Origin: Parenemella sanctibonifatiensis
GTDB taxonomy: Bacteria > Actinomycetota > Actinomycetes > Propionibacteriales > Propionibacteriaceae
Direction of reading: 5' to 3'
NCBI RefSeq assembly: GCF_002250565.1
Contig: NZ_NMVJ01000010.1
Span: forward strand, 1-64,000
DNA: 64,000 nucleotides
How positions within the stretch are numbered: position 1 is the first letter of the stretch; every line of letters begins with the position of its first letter. The position numbers were made by a program, and so were the translations under genes. This document shows positions 8,444 to 19,302 of the stretch, piece by piece. Under the pieces are notes generated by a model. The model saw only the letters and a list, made by a program, of their open reading frames with translations, searched no databases and was not told the origin of the DNA.

Positions 8444-9798
8444 TGAGCGACACCATCTCGCCGATCGACACTGACCCGTACGCCCGTGGCGACGAGGAGA
8501 ACGTCGACCGCGTCTACACCGCTGCTGGTGGTGATTGGTCCGAAATTTCGGCCGAGCACGCCGACAGCGACGACCAGACCGTTGTCATCAACATGGGCCC
8601 GCAGCACCCCTCCACTCACGGCGTGCTGCGCCTGATGCTGGAGTTGGACGGCGAAACCATCCAGAACCTGCGCGCCGGTATCGGTTATCTCCACACCGGC
8701 ATCGAGAAGAACATGGAGTTCCGCAGCTGGACCCAGGGTTCGACCTTCGTGACCCGGATGGACTATGTCGCCCCGTTGTTCAACGAGGCGGCCTACTCGA
8801 TGTCGGTGGAACGGCTGCTCGGCATCGAGGACGAGATCCCCGAGCGGACCCAGGTCATCCGGGTCCTGATGATGGAGCTGTGCCGGATCGCCTCCCACTT
8901 GGTGTGCATCGCCACCGGTGGCATGGAGGCCGGCGCGTTGACGGTCATGACGATCGGTTTCCGCGAGCGGGAGATGATCCTGGACTTTTTCGAGGCCGTC
9001 ACCGGTCTGCGGATGAACCACGGTTACATCCGCCCCGGCGGCGTGTCCACCGACCTGCCTGACAACGCACTTGCGCAGCTCAAGGAAGTCATCGCTTGGC
9101 TCAAGAAGCGGCTGCCGGAGTACGCCAAGTTCTGCAACGAGAACCCAATCTTCAAGGGCCGCATGAAGGGCGTGGGCCATATGGACCTCGCGACCTGCAT
9201 GGCCTTCGGTGTCACCGGCCCGCCGCTGCGCTCGACTGGCTATGACTGGGACCTGCGTCGCAAGCAGCCTTACTGCGGTTACGAGGACTACGACTTCGAG
9301 GTCGTCACCTGGGACGAGCCCGATGCGTACGGCCGATTCCGGATCCGGCTCGAGGAGATCAACCAGAGCCTCCACATCGTCGAGCAGTGCGCCGAGCGAC
9401 TCGCCGCCACCGAGGGCCAGTCAATCCGGGTCGATGACCCGAAACTGGCCTGGCCCGCCGAGTTGACGGTGGGGGCCGATGGTCAGGGCAACTCCAATGA
9501 GCACCTGCGCCACATCATGGGTGAGTCGATGGAGGCGCTGATCCACCACTTCAAGCTGGTCACCGAGGGCTTCAAGGTGCCGGCCGGACAGGCGTACGTC
9601 CCGATCGAGTCGCCCAAGGGCGAACTGGGCGCCCACGTCGTGTCCAGTGGGGGCACCAACCCCTATCGGGTCCACATGCGCGACCCCGGCTTCAACCACT
9701 TGCAGACGCTGCCGGTGATGGGCGAGGGCGGCATGATCTCCGACCTGGTCCTCGCGATCGGGTCCATCGACCCAGTGATGGGTGGCGTGGACCGATGA
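8443..9798 (+). CDS. nuoD: NADH-quinone oxidoreductase subunit D
   Basis: A 451-residue 49-kDa-type subunit that forms most of the quinone pocket with NuoB. The hallmark [15 protein letters not shown] lies near residue 50, and the C-terminal block [17 protein letters not shown] and the final DPVMGGVDR are present. The start codon shares one base with the nuoC stop (TGATG) and has a strong AGGAGGT site seven bases upstream. Confidence 0.97.
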   Translation: MSDTISPIDTDPYARGDEENVDRVYTAAGGDWSEISAEHADSDDQTVVINMGPQHPSTHGVLRLMLELDGETIQNLRAGIGYLHTGIEKNMEFRSWTQGSTFVTRMDYVAPLFNEAAYSMSVERLLGIEDEIPERTQVIRVLMMELCRIASHLVCIATGGMEAGALTVMTIGFREREMILDFFEAVTGLRMNHGYIRPGGVSTDLPDNALAQLKEVIAWLKKRLPEYAKFCNENPIFKGRMKGVGHMDLATCMAFGVTGPPLRSTGYDWDLRRKQPYCGYEDYDFEVVTWDEPDAYGRFRIRLEEINQSLHIVEQCAERLAATEGQSIRVDDPKLAWPAELTVGADGQGNSNEHLRHIMGESMEALIHHFKLVTEGFKVPAGQAYVPIESPKGELGAHVVSSGGTNPYRVHMRDPGFNHLQTLPVMGEGGMISDLVLAIGSIDPVMGGVDR

Positions 9799-9838
9799 AC
9801 CTTGGATGCTTTCGCGCGGTAATGAAGGAGCAGCGCTG

Positions 9839-10582
9839 ATGACTGGGCATGAGTTCCAGACGCACTTCGCCGAGACCGGCGTCGACCAGGACGACCAGTC
9901 CACCAACATCGACGAGACGACCATCGAGGAGATGCGTCAGATCGCGGCGCGCTATCCGCAGCCGCGGTCGGCGCTGCTACCGATGCTGCACCTGGTGCAA
10001 TCGGTGGACGGCCGGATCTCGCCGCGCGGCATCGAGGTCTGCGCCGAGGTGCTGGGCATCACCACCGCCCAGGTGAGTGGTGTGGCGACCTTCTACACCA
10101 TGTACAAGCGCAAGCCAGCCGGGAAGCACCACGTCGGCGTGTGCACCACCGCGCTGTGCGCGATCATGGGCGGTGACGAAATCCTCGCCGCCTGCGAGCG
10201 GCATCTGGGCATCGGTGAGAACGAGACCACCGAGGACGGCTCGATCTCGCTGGAGCGCCTCGAGTGCAACGCGGCCTGCGACTACGCGCCGGTGATGATG
10301 GTGAATTGGGAGTTCATGGACAACATGACCCCCGACTCGGCCGCTCAGTTGCTGGACGCGCTGCAGGCCGGTGACGAGGTTCGCTCCACCCGTGGCGCCA
10401 CCATCACCTCTTGGAAGGAAGCCGAGCGGGTGCTCGCCGGCTTCCCCGACGGCCGCGCTGACGAAGGACCGACCGCTGGGCCGGCGTCGCTGCTGGGCCA
10501 CGAGGTCGCAGCCGAACGTGGCTGGACCGCACCCGCGGATGACGCCAAGCCGGAACCGGCCGCTGAGGAGGAGTCGAAGTGA
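9839..10582 (+). CDS. nuoE: NADH-quinone oxidoreductase subunit E
   Basis: A 247-residue thioredoxin-like [2Fe-2S] subunit of the NADH dehydrogenase module. The four ligands are visible in CTTALC and, about 40 residues later, CNAAC. The ATG at 9839 was chosen because AAGGAG precedes it by about ten bases; an upstream in-frame ATG at 9782 overlaps nuoD and has no such site. The C-terminal ~45 residues after the core are Ala/Pro/Glu-rich, as in other actinobacteria. The stop overlaps nuoF. Confidence 0.95.
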   Translation: MTGHEFQTHFAETGVDQDDQSTNIDETTIEEMRQIAARYPQPRSALLPMLHLVQSVDGRISPRGIEVCAEVLGITTAQVSGVATFYTMYKRKPAGKHHVGVCTTALCAIMGGDEILAACERHLGIGENETTEDGSISLERLECNAACDYAPVMMVNWEFMDNMTPDSAAQLLDALQAGDEVRSTRGATITSWKEAERVLAGFPDGRADEGPTAGPASLLGHEVAAERGWTAPADDAKPEPAAEEESK

Positions 10583-11898
10583 GTGACACGCTGACACCGG
10601 TGCTCTCGGCCAACTGGGGCGAGGACCGGGCCTGGAAGATCACCAATTATGAACGCCGGGGCGGCTACGAGGCGTTGCGCAAGGCGCTCAAGATGCAGCC
10701 CAGCGAGGTCGGCGAGGTCGTCAAGAACGCCGGTCTGCGCGGCCGTGGCGGTGCGGGCTTCCCGACCGGTGTCAAGTGGAGCTTCGTGCCCAAGGACAAC
10801 CCGAATCCGACCTACCTGGTCGTGAACGCGGACGAGTCCGAGCCGGGCACCTGCAAGGACATGCCGCTCATGATGGCCAGCCCTCACACGCTGGTCGAGG
10901 GCGTCATCATTTCCTCGTACGCCATCGGCGCCAGCCACGCCTTCATCTACTGCCGCGGCGAGGTGCTCCACGTCATCCGCCGGCTCCAGCAGGCGGTGCG
11001 CGAGGCGTACTCGGCCGGCTACTGCGGCAAGAATCTGCTCGGTACCGGCGTGGACATCGAGATCACCGTCCACGCGGGCGCCGGCGCGTACATCTGTGGT
11101 GAGGAGACCGCGCTGCTGGACTCCCTGGAGGGGCGTCGCGGTCAGCCGCGACTGCGCCCGCCGTTCCCCGCGGTGGCTGGTCTGTACGCCAGCCCCACCG
11201 TGATCAACAATGTCGAGTCGATCGCCTCGGTGCCCTGCATCATCGACAAGGGTGCTGACTGGTTCGCCTCGATGGGCACCGAGAAGTCCAAGGGCATGAC
11301 TCTGTATTCACTGTCGGGTCACGTGAAGCGACCCGGTCAGTTCGAGGCGCCGATGGGGATCACCCTGCGTACGCTGCTGGAGCTGTCCGGCGGCATCCGG
11401 GAGGGTCACGAGCTGAAGTTCTGGACCCCGGGCGGGTCCTCGACGCCGATCCTGACCGCCGACCACCTCGACATTCCGCTCGACTATGAAGGCATGGCGG
11501 GTGCGAAGTCGATGCTGGGTACCAAGGCGTTGCAGATCTTCGACGAGACCACTTCGGTGGTGCGTGCGGCGCTGCGCTGGATCGAGTTCTACAAGCACGA
11601 GTCCTGTGGCAAGTGCACCCCGTGTCGTGAGGGCAACTGGTGGGTCGTCCAGATCCTCAAGCGTCTCGAGGCAGGTCAGGGCGAGGAAGGCGACGTCGAC
11701 AAGCTGCTCGACCTGGCCGACAACATCGCCGGACGTAGCTTCTGCGCCCTCGCCGACGGCGCTGCCGCGGTGATCCGTTCGACCATCGAACACTTCCGTG
11801 AGGAGTTCGAGGCCGGCTACCACACCCCGGCCTGGGAGCTCTTCCCCTATGAGCGGACCACGCTGTTCGCCACCGAGCCGGCAGGAGTGAAGGCATGA
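10579..11898 (+). CDS. nuoF: NADH-quinone oxidoreductase subunit F
   Basis: The 439-residue 51-kDa subunit that binds NADH and FMN and holds the N3 [4Fe-4S] cluster. Visible motifs are the NADH/FMN loop GLRGRGGAGFPTG (about residue 52), the FMN block GAGAYICGEETALL, and the cluster ligands SCGKCTPCREG plus the later Cys in GRSFCALADG. It overlaps nuoE and nuoG by four bases each. Confidence 0.97.
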   Translation: MSDTLTPVLSANWGEDRAWKITNYERRGGYEALRKALKMQPSEVGEVVKNAGLRGRGGAGFPTGVKWSFVPKDNPNPTYLVVNADESEPGTCKDMPLMMASPHTLVEGVIISSYAIGASHAFIYCRGEVLHVIRRLQQAVREAYSAGYCGKNLLGTGVDIEITVHAGAGAYICGEETALLDSLEGRRGQPRLRPPFPAVAGLYASPTVINNVESIASVPCIIDKGADWFASMGTEKSKGMTLYSLSGHVKRPGQFEAPMGITLRTLLELSGGIREGHELKFWTPGGSSTPILTADHLDIPLDYEGMAGAKSMLGTKALQIFDETTSVVRAALRWIEFYKHESCGKCTPCREGNWWVVQILKRLEAGQGEEGDVDKLLDLADNIAGRSFCALADGAAAVIRSTIEHFREEFEAGYHTPAWELFPYERTTLFATEPAGVKA

Positions 11899-14324
11899 GT
11901 GTCACCGCCGACAAGAACACGGCTGCGACCCCGGTACCCAAGCCCGAAGAGGTCCAGATCACCATCGACGGCACTGAGCTGTCGGTGCCGAAGGGCACGT
12001 TGGTGATCCGTGCCGCCGAGATGCTCGGGATCAACATCCCGCGCTTCTGCGACCACCCACTGCTGGACCCGGTGGGCGCCTGCCGTCAGTGCATGGTTGA
12101 CGTCCCCGACGACGGCCGTGGCCGTCCGATGCCCAAGCCGCAGGCCTCCTGCACCCTCGAGGCGATGCCGGGCATGAAGATCGCCACCCAGGAGACCTCG
12201 CCGGTTGCCGAGAAGGCCCAGAAGGGCATGCTCGAGTTCCTGCTGATCAACCATCCGCTGGACTGCCCGATCTGTGACAAGGGCGGCGAGTGCCCGCTGC
12301 AGAACCAGGCGCTCAGTCACGGCCACGGCGAGTCCCGCTTCCACGACATCAAGCGGACCTACCCCAAGCCGATCAACGTCTCCACCAACATCTTGTTGGA
12401 CCGGGAACGTTGCGTGCTGTGTGCCCGCTGCACCCGCTTCTCCGAGCAGATCGCCGGTGACCCCTTCATCGAGTTGGTGGCCCGAGGCGCCGAGCAACAG
12501 GTCGGCATCTACGAGAAGGAGCCCTTCCAGTCCTACTTCTCGGGCAACACCATCCAGATCTGCCCGGTCGGTGCCCTCACCAACGCGGCCTACCGATTCC
12601 GGGCCCGCCCCTTCGACCTCACCTCGACGGTCACCACCTGTGAGTTGTGCGCCGCCGGTTGTGAGTTGCGGGTGGACCATCGTCAGTACGAGGTGCAGCG
12701 CCGCAACGCCGGCAACAAGCCCGAGGTCAACCAGGAATGGAACTGTGACCGGGGTCGGTTCGCCTTCCACTCCGGCCGTCAGGGTGACCGGCTCACCATG
12801 CCGTTGGTCCGTGTCGACGGTGAACTGCAGCCGGCCTCCTGGTCGGAGGCGATCGATGCCGCTGTCACGGGCATCTCCGCTGCCGGCGACAAGGTCGGTC
12901 TGATCTCCGGTGGTCGGGTGACCGCCGAGGATGCGTATGGCTGGTCGAAGTTTGCCCGCGCCGTCATCGGCACCAACAACATCGACTTCCGCTCCCGGCC
13001 GCACACCGACGAGGAGGCCGACTTCCTGGCCGCCCACGTCGCGGGTAGGCAGCTGGGTCAGGGCGCCACCTACGCCGACCTGGAGCATGCCTCCACGGTG
13101 CTGCTGGTGTCCTTCGAGCCCGAGGACGAGACCGGTGTGGTGTTCCTGCGCCTGCGCAGCGGCGTACGCAAGAACAACGTGCGCGTCATCACGCTGGCCC
13201 CGTACGCCAGCCGTGGCAGCGCCAAGCTGAACGCCGAGGTGATTCCCTGCGCACCCGGTCAGGAGACCGAGCTGCTGGGCCGACTCGACGTCGACCTGGA
13301 CGAGCGTTCGGTGGTCCTGGTGGGGGAGCGGGCGGCGTACTCGCCCGGTGCCCTGGCTGCCGCCCAGCGGGTCGCCGAGGAGGCTGGCGCGAAGTTTGCG
13401 TGGATGCCGCGTCGTGCCGGTGACCGCGGTGCCGTCGAAGCAGGTTGCCTGCCGACCCTGCTGCCCGGTGGCCGTCCGGTCAGTGATCCGGCCGCTCGTG
13501 TCGACGTGCAGGCCACCTGGGGTGTGGAGGGTCTGCCCGCCACGCCCGGCCTGTCCGCAGCCCAGCAGTTGGCAGCGGTCGGCGCCGGTGAGCTCGGCGC
13601 GCTGATCGTGGGCGGAGTGGAGCCGCGGGACTTCCGCGATCCGCAGGCGACTCGGGAGAACCTCGAGAACGCGCCCTTCGTGATCAGCATCGAGCAGCGT
13701 CACTCGGAGGTGACCGAGCGGGCCGACGTGGTCTTCCCGGTCGGCCTGACCGAGGAGCGCAGCGGCACCTTCCTCAACTGGGAACACCGCCCGGGCGAGG
13801 TCAACACCGTCATCAAGCGACGCAACACCATGACCGACCTGCGGGTGCTGGCCGCGCTGGCCGATGCCCTCGGCAAGCCGCTGGGGATCCGTACCCCCAA
13901 GCAGGCCCGCGCTGAGATCGATGAGCTGGAGCCCTGGCTGGGCGCCAAGATCGACGCACCGGCGCCGACCGCCCAGCCTTTCCAGCAGCCCCGAGGCGAA
14001 CTGGTGCTGTCGACGTGGCGCACCATGATCGACGACTCCCGCAGCAATGACGGCGAGCCGGCGATGATGGGCACCGCGCGTACGCCGGTGGCACGACTCG
14101 GCGTCACCACCGCCGCCGATCTCGGCCTGGCCGACGGTGACGAGGTCACCGTGGTCAATGGCCGCGGCGAGCTCACCCTGCCGCTCGAGGTCCTCGACAT
14201 GGTCGAGGGGCTCGTCTGGGTGCCCCGTAACGCTCCCGGCCTGTCGGTCGGCGAACACCTTGCCGCCGTCGGCGGCGACGTGGTCCGGGTGGCCCGGGCC
14301 ACCACAGCAGGAGGTCAGGCATGA
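11895..14324 (+). CDS. nuoG: NADH-quinone oxidoreductase subunit G
   Basis: An 809-residue 75-kDa-type subunit. The N-terminus is a [2Fe-2S] ferredoxin domain (CDHPLLDPVGACRQC), followed by the His/Cys cluster region with CPICDKGGECPLQ, the [4Fe-4S] motif CVLCARCTRF, and a third set near TICELCAAG-like residues 240-290 (CELCAAGCELRV). The rest is the molybdopterin-oxidoreductase-like domain, which in complex I carries no molybdenum. The length is typical of actinobacteria. It overlaps its neighbours by four bases at both ends. Confidence 0.96.
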   Translation: MSVTADKNTAATPVPKPEEVQITIDGTELSVPKGTLVIRAAEMLGINIPRFCDHPLLDPVGACRQCMVDVPDDGRGRPMPKPQASCTLEAMPGMKIATQETSPVAEKAQKGMLEFLLINHPLDCPICDKGGECPLQNQALSHGHGESRFHDIKRTYPKPINVSTNILLDRERCVLCARCTRFSEQIAGDPFIELVARGAEQQVGIYEKEPFQSYFSGNTIQICPVGALTNAAYRFRARPFDLTSTVTTCELCAAGCELRVDHRQYEVQRRNAGNKPEVNQEWNCDRGRFAFHSGRQGDRLTMPLVRVDGELQPASWSEAIDAAVTGISAAGDKVGLISGGRVTAEDAYGWSKFARAVIGTNNIDFRSRPHTDEEADFLAAHVAGRQLGQGATYADLEHASTVLLVSFEPEDETGVVFLRLRSGVRKNNVRVITLAPYASRGSAKLNAEVIPCAPGQETELLGRLDVDLDERSVVLVGERAAYSPGALAAAQRVAEEAGAKFAWMPRRAGDRGAVEAGCLPTLLPGGRPVSDPAARVDVQATWGVEGLPATPGLSAAQQLAAVGAGELGALIVGGVEPRDFRDPQATRENLENAPFVISIEQRHSEVTERADVVFPVGLTEERSGTFLNWEHRPGEVNTVIKRRNTMTDLRVLAALADALGKPLGIRTPKQARAEIDELEPWLGAKIDAPAPTAQPFQQPRGELVLSTWRTMIDDSRSNDGEPAMMGTARTPVARLGVTTAADLGLADGDEVTVVNGRGELTLPLEVLDMVEGLVWVPRNAPGLSVGEHLAAVGGDVVRVARATTAGGQA

Positions 14325-15703
14325 TCCCGGCACAACTCGACCAGATCTTCGGCAACGACCCGTGGTGGTTGGTGCTGCTGAAGGTCGTGGTGCTGTTCGT
14401 CTTCTTGCTCGCGTACACCATCTTCAACGTGTGGTACGAGCGCCGCGTGGTCGGCAAGATGCAGCACCGCCTCGGCCCGACCATGAACGGCCCGTTCGGC
14501 CTGGGACAGGCGCTGGGCGACGGCGCCAAGCTGATCCTCAAGGAGGACTTCCGACCGGCCAAGGCCGACGTGGTTGTCTTCACGCTGGCCCCGATCGTCA
14601 TGGGTGTGTGTGCCTTCACCGCCTGGTCGGTGATGCCGTTCGGCGGCGAGGTCGAGATCTTCGGCGTCACCACCCGGCTCCAGCTGACCGACTTCAACGT
14701 CTCGGTGCTCTTCCTGCTGGCGGTTGCCTCGATCGGCATCTACGGCGTGGTGCTGGCCGGCTGGGCCTCCAACTCGCCCTACTCGTTGCTCGGCGGCCTG
14801 CGCTCCAGCGCCCAGATGATCTCCTACGAGGTCTCGATGGGCCTGGCCCTGGTCGGCGTGTTCATGATGTCCGGCTCGATGTCGACCTCCCAGATTGTCG
14901 ACGCGCAGAATCAGGCTTCCACGTTGGCGCTGGGCGGCTTCGAGTTGCCGCTGCCGACCTGGTACGCCGTGGTGCTCTTCCCCTCCTTCCTGCTCTACGT
15001 CATCTCGATGGTGGGCGAGACCAACCGCGCCCCCTTCGACCTGCCGGAGTGTGAGTCGGAGTTGGTGTCGGGTTACCTCACCGAATACACCGGCTTCCGC
15101 TACGCCATGTTCTTCCTGGCCGAGTACATCAACATGGCCACGGTGTCGGCGATCGCGACCACCTTGTTCTTGGGTGGTTATCGCGCCCCAGTGCCGTTCA
15201 ACATGATTCCGGCGCTGGACTCTGCCTGGATGGGGCCGGTCTGGTTCATCCTCAAGGTCCAACTCTTCATGTTCGTGTTCGTCTGGCTGCGCGGCACACT
15301 GCCGCGACTGCGATACGACCAGTTCATGTCGCTCGGCTGGAAGTGGCTCATCCCCGCCGGTCTGGTGTGGGTGATCCTGTTGGCCGTGTTCCGTTACGGA
15401 CAGCGGGTCGGCTGGTTCGAGGGCCCGGTCTTCATGATCGCGGTCGCCGTCATCTTCGTTCTGTTGCTGGGTCTGGCGCTGTTCGGCGGCAAGGAACCAG
15501 AACCGGACGGACCGGCCGACACCAGCGGCGAGTTCGACGCTTTCGCCGGTGGCTACCCGGTGCCGCCGATGGGCGACCAGGTGCTGCCCGAGCTGGCGGG
15601 TGTGGTCCGCGGCTCGCCCGACGATGAGAACGATCGCACCGAGGAAAAGGTGGGCGCCTCCTCGGCGACCGACACTGATGCCCCTGAGGAGACTGATCGC
15701 TGA
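14321..15703 (+). CDS. nuoH: NADH-quinone oxidoreductase subunit H
   Basis: A 460-residue membrane subunit linking the peripheral arm to the membrane arm. Eight or nine transmembrane helices are apparent. The quinone-chamber loop [20 protein letters not shown] (about residue 230) and the N-terminal [15 protein letters not shown] are intact. The last ~65 residues form an acidic Pro/Asp/Glu-rich tail beyond the usual core, common in actinobacterial NuoH. The stop shares one base with the nuoI start. Confidence 0.96.
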   Translation: MIPAQLDQIFGNDPWWLVLLKVVVLFVFLLAYTIFNVWYERRVVGKMQHRLGPTMNGPFGLGQALGDGAKLILKEDFRPAKADVVVFTLAPIVMGVCAFTAWSVMPFGGEVEIFGVTTRLQLTDFNVSVLFLLAVASIGIYGVVLAGWASNSPYSLLGGLRSSAQMISYEVSMGLALVGVFMMSGSMSTSQIVDAQNQASTLALGGFELPLPTWYAVVLFPSFLLYVISMVGETNRAPFDLPECESELVSGYLTEYTGFRYAMFFLAEYINMATVSAIATTLFLGGYRAPVPFNMIPALDSAWMGPVWFILKVQLFMFVFVWLRGTLPRLRYDQFMSLGWKWLIPAGLVWVILLAVFRYGQRVGWFEGPVFMIAVAVIFVLLLGLALFGGKEPEPDGPADTSGEFDAFAGGYPVPPMGDQVLPELAGVVRGSPDDENDRTEEKVGASSATDTDAPEETDR

Positions 15704-16269
15704 TGGGATTCTTCGACGCTTGGGCGGGATTCGGCGTGACCTTCGCCACCATGTTCCAAAAGCCCTTCACCGAGAGCTACCCCAACGGTCCGAAGGTGAC
15801 CGCGCCGCGCTTCCATGGCCGGCACCAACTGAACCGCTGGCCCGACGGGCTGGAGAAGTGCGTCGGCTGCGAGCTGTGCGCCTGGGCCTGCCCGGCCGAC
15901 GCCATCTATGTCCAGGGCGCCGGCAACACCGAGGAGGAGCGTTACTCCCCGGGTGAGCGGTATGGCCGGGTCTATCAGATCAACTATCTGCGCTGCATCC
16001 TGTGTGGTCTGTGCATCGAGGCGTGCCCCACGCGCGCGCTGACGATGACCAACGACTTCGAGCTCGCCGACACCACGCGGGCGAAGATGATCTACGAGAA
16101 GGATGACCTGCTGGCGCCGCTGCTGCCCGGCATGGAACAGCCGCCGCACCCGCGTCGCCTCGGTGACTCGGAGCAGGAGTACTTCCTGGGGCTGCCCGCC
16201 ACGGGCGCCCCGGACACGCGTACGGGGCCGGCCGCCACCGGCAGCTCGACCAGGAATGAGGGACGATGA
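15703..16269 (+). CDS. nuoI: NADH-quinone oxidoreductase subunit I
   Basis: A 188-residue ferredoxin-like subunit with two [4Fe-4S] clusters (N6a and N6b). Both motifs are complete: [16 protein letters not shown] near residue 48 and [16 protein letters not shown] near residue 98. It passes electrons from NuoG toward NuoB. The C-terminal ~30 residues are variable. It overlaps nuoJ by four bases. Confidence 0.97.
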   Translation: MGFFDAWAGFGVTFATMFQKPFTESYPNGPKVTAPRFHGRHQLNRWPDGLEKCVGCELCAWACPADAIYVQGAGNTEEERYSPGERYGRVYQINYLRCILCGLCIEACPTRALTMTNDFELADTTRAKMIYEKDDLLAPLLPGMEQPPHPRRLGDSEQEYFLGLPATGAPDTRTGPAATGSSTRNEGR

Positions 16270-17078
16270 CCCCCGTCGTTGCCATGGCAGCCGGGGCGGA
16301 GGTGGCCTTCTGGCTGCTCGCCCCGGTGATCGTGCTCGGTGCTCTGGGCACCGTGTTGGCTCGCAAGCCAGTGCACAGCGCCGTCTGCCTCGCTGCTGTG
16401 ATGATCAGCCTCGCGATCCAGTACGCCGCCCTTGATGCGCCGTTCCTCTTCGTGATCCAGATCATCGTCTACACCGGCGCCATCTTGATGCTCTTCGTCT
16501 TCGTGATGATGCTGGTGGGCGTCGACTCCTCCGACTCCACCATCGAAACCATCAAGAACCAGCGCTGGTATGTGCTGGTCGCCGGTGTCGGCCTGTTTGC
16601 GCTGCTGTTCCTCGCGATCGGCAATGCCGTCACGGGTGAACCCGCCGGGCTGGCCGAGGCGAACTCGATCGGCAACGCCGAGGCGCTGGCTGAACTGATC
16701 TTCCACCGCTACATCTTCGTCTTCGAGGCGATCGCCGCCCTGCTCATCACGGCCGCGGTGGCGGCGATGGTGCTGGCCCATGGCGAGCGCCTCACCAAGA
16801 AGAAGACGCAGCCCGAGCTGGCTGCCGAGCGGATGCGTCGCTACTCCGAGCAGGGTGTCCACCCCGGCCCGCTGCCCGGTTCGGGCACCTTCGCGCGGCA
16901 CAACGCGATCGACACCCCGGCGCTGCTGGCCGACGGCACCGTCGCGGAGAATTCGGTCTCGCCGACCCTGCGCGCCCGCGGGCAGGTGCTGGAGGGGGAG
17001 CGTCTGGCCGACGCCCACCACGACGTGCACCGCGCGATTTCTGCCAGCCTGTCCGATGACGAGGAGGACGAGGAGTGA
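16266..17078 (+). CDS. nuoJ: NADH-quinone oxidoreductase subunit J
   Basis: A 270-residue membrane subunit with five hydrophobic helices in the first ~175 residues, including the conserved [18 protein letters not shown]-type helix 3. The remaining ~95 residues are a hydrophilic, charged tail, longer than in enterobacteria but usual in actinobacteria. It overlaps nuoI and nuoK by four bases each. Confidence 0.95.
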   Translation: MTPVVAMAAGAEVAFWLLAPVIVLGALGTVLARKPVHSAVCLAAVMISLAIQYAALDAPFLFVIQIIVYTGAILMLFVFVMMLVGVDSSDSTIETIKNQRWYVLVAGVGLFALLFLAIGNAVTGEPAGLAEANSIGNAEALAELIFHRYIFVFEAIAALLITAAVAAMVLAHGERLTKKKTQPELAAERMRRYSEQGVHPGPLPGSGTFARHNAIDTPALLADGTVAENSVSPTLRARGQVLEGERLADAHHDVHRAISASLSDDEEDEE

Positions 17079-17374
17079 GCACCGAGCACTACATCATTCT
17101 CTCGGCAATCATCTTCACGATCGGCGCCGTGGGTCTGATGATCCGCCGCAACGCCATCATCGCGTTCATGTGCGCCGAGCTGATGCTCAACGCCACCAAT
17201 CTGGCGCTGGTCGCCTTCTCCCGGCACCACGGCACGCTTGATGGCCAGTTCGCGACACTCATGATCATGGTGGTCGCAGCCGCCGAGGTCGCCATCGGAC
17301 TGGCGATCATCGTGGCGATCTTCCGCTCCCGCCGTTCGGCCTCGGTCGACGACGCCAACCTGCTGAAGTGGTGA
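17075..17374 (+). CDS. nuoK: NADH-quinone oxidoreductase subunit K
   Basis: A 99-residue three-helix subunit. The conserved glutamate in [13 protein letters not shown] and a second in [14 protein letters not shown] lie within helices, as required for proton translocation in this Mrp-related subunit. The GTG start overlaps the nuoJ stop as GTGA. Confidence 0.96.
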   Translation: MSTEHYIILSAIIFTIGAVGLMIRRNAIIAFMCAELMLNATNLALVAFSRHHGTLDGQFATLMIMVVAAAEVAIGLAIIVAIFRSRRSASVDDANLLKW

Positions 17375-17378
17375 AGTC

Positions 17379-19292
17379 GTGAACGCATTTCTGGGGCTGC
17401 CCATGCAGGCAGCCGAACCGACTGGCGTGTTCTCACTCGCCTGGCTGATCATCGCGTTGCCGCTGGTCGTCAGTGGTGTGTTGCTGCTGCTCGGCTCGTA
17501 CGCCAAGAGCTTCGCCCACTACCTCGCCACGGCTGCCGTGCTGGGCAGCTTCGGCTTGGGCGTGGCGATGTTCGTTCAGCTGCTCGCGGCCGCGCCCGAA
17601 GCGCGTCAGGTCAACCAGACCCTGTGGGACTGGTTCTCGACCGGCAACTGGACCATCGAGGTCGGCCTTCAGGTCGACGTCTTGTCGATCCTGTTCGTGC
17701 TGCTCATCACCGGTGTCGGCTCGCTGATCCACATCTACTCGATCGGCTACATGGCTCACGACGAGCGCCGGGAACGGTTCTTCGCCTTCCTCAACCTCTT
17801 CGTCGCCGCGATGCTGCTGCTGGTGCTGGCCGACTCCTACATCGTGCTCTTCGTGGGCTGGGAGGGCGTTGGTCTGGCCTCCTACCTGCTGATCGGTTTC
17901 TGGCAGCACAAGCCGTCCGCGGCGGCCGCCGCCAAAAAGGCCTTCGTCATCAACCGTGTCGGTGACGTCGGCATGTCCATCGCGATGATGCTGATGCTGG
18001 CCTGGTTCGGCAGCACGGCGTACGCCGATGTCAACGCCGGCGCCGCCAACCTCGGCCCGACGGCGACCCTGCTGGGTCTGCTGCTGCTGGTCGGTGCCTG
18101 CGCGAAGTCGGCCCAGGTGCCGCTGCAGGCGTGGCTGCTGGACGCCATGGAAGGTCCGACCCCGGTGTCGGCGCTGATCCACGCCGCGACCATGGTCACG
18201 GCCGGCGTCTATCTGGTGGTCCGCTCGGATGCGATCTTCTCCCAGTCCGAGACCGCCACCACCGTGGTCGTCATCATCGGCACCATCACGCTGCTCGCCG
18301 GCGCTTGGATCGGCTGCTCCAAGGACGACATCAAGAAGGTGCTCGCTGGCTCCACCATGTCGCAGATCGGCTACATGATGGTCGCCGCCGGCATCGGTCC
18401 GGCAGGCTACGCCTTCGCGATCTTCCATCTCATCACCCACGGCTTCTTCAAGGCGAACATGTTCCTGGGCGCCGGTTCGGTGATGCACGCGATGAACGAC
18501 GACGTGGACATGCGCCGCTTCGGTGCGTTGGCCCGGGTGCTGCCGATCACCTTCGGCACCTTCGCCTGCGGCTACCTGGCCATCATCGGCTTCCCGTTCC
18601 TGTCGGGTTACTACTCGAAGGACCACATCATCGAGGCGGCCTTCGAGCACAACGCGGTGGTGGGTTCGCTGGCCATCCTCGGTGCCGGCGTGACGGCCTT
18701 CTACATGACCCGGTTGATGTTCATGACCTTCTTCAGCGCCAAGCGTTGGCGTGAGGGTGTCCATCCGCACGAGTCACCGGCCTCGATGACCGTGCCGCTG
18801 ATCATCCTGGCGGTGCTGTCGGTGGCTGCCGGCTTCGTGATGAACAGCTGGATCGGGCACTGGCTCGAACCGATCGGTGCCGAGGTCCACCACGAACCTG
18901 CCATCTTCGCCACCAGCCCGGTCGCCTTCGCGACGCTGGCCGTGGTAGCGATCGGCGTGGTCATCGGGTGGCTGGCGTACGGACGCGGGGACCTCCCGCA
19001 GAAGCAGCCCCGCACCCGCAACCCGTTCGCGGTGATCGGTCGCAACGACCTCTTCGGCGATGCCATCAACCACGGTGCCGTCGTGGCTCCGGTGATGGGT
19101 CTGGTGCGCGGCGTGACCGCGGTGGACGACGGATTCTTCTCCGGCGGCCTCGACACCAGCGCCGCGGCGACCGGCGGACTGTCCAAGGCGATCGGCAAGC
19201 TGCAGAACGGTTACGTCCGCAGCTATGCCCTGACCATGGTGCTGGGCGGCCTCGCGGTCGGCCTGGTGCTGATCATCGGCCGGTTGGCCTGA
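17379..19292 (+). CDS. nuoL: NADH-quinone oxidoreductase subunit L
   Basis: The 637-residue antiporter-like distal subunit with about sixteen helices and the long lateral helix at the C-terminus. Conserved blocks include FVGWEGVGLASYLLIGFW with the key Glu, and LLDAMEGPTPVSALIHAATMV with the broken-helix region. The GTG at 17379 is four bases after the nuoK stop; a later ATG at 17403 is possible but would remove little. Confidence 0.96.
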   Translation: MNAFLGLPMQAAEPTGVFSLAWLIIALPLVVSGVLLLLGSYAKSFAHYLATAAVLGSFGLGVAMFVQLLAAAPEARQVNQTLWDWFSTGNWTIEVGLQVDVLSILFVLLITGVGSLIHIYSIGYMAHDERRERFFAFLNLFVAAMLLLVLADSYIVLFVGWEGVGLASYLLIGFWQHKPSAAAAAKKAFVINRVGDVGMSIAMMLMLAWFGSTAYADVNAGAANLGPTATLLGLLLLVGACAKSAQVPLQAWLLDAMEGPTPVSALIHAATMVTAGVYLVVRSDAIFSQSETATTVVVIIGTITLLAGAWIGCSKDDIKKVLAGSTMSQIGYMMVAAGIGPAGYAFAIFHLITHGFFKANMFLGAGSVMHAMNDDVDMRRFGALARVLPITFGTFACGYLAIIGFPFLSGYYSKDHIIEAAFEHNAVVGSLAILGAGVTAFYMTRLMFMTFFSAKRWREGVHPHESPASMTVPLIILAVLSVAAGFVMNSWIGHWLEPIGAEVHHEPAIFATSPVAFATLAVVAIGVVIGWLAYGRGDLPQKQPRTRNPFAVIGRNDLFGDAINHGAVVAPVMGLVRGVTAVDDGFFSGGLDTSAAATGGLSKAIGKLQNGYVRSYALTMVLGGLAVGLVLIIGRLA

Positions 19293-19302
19293 GGGGATCG
19301 AC

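Noticed and set aside
11847-14333. Very long minus-strand open frame opposite nuoG (and similar ones at 20646-23594, 47248-49782, 54045-56267)
   Set aside because: These are antisense shadows typical of high-GC genes. Each lies opposite a clearly recognised protein, is low in complexity and rich in Gly, Arg, His or Gln, and has no family motif.
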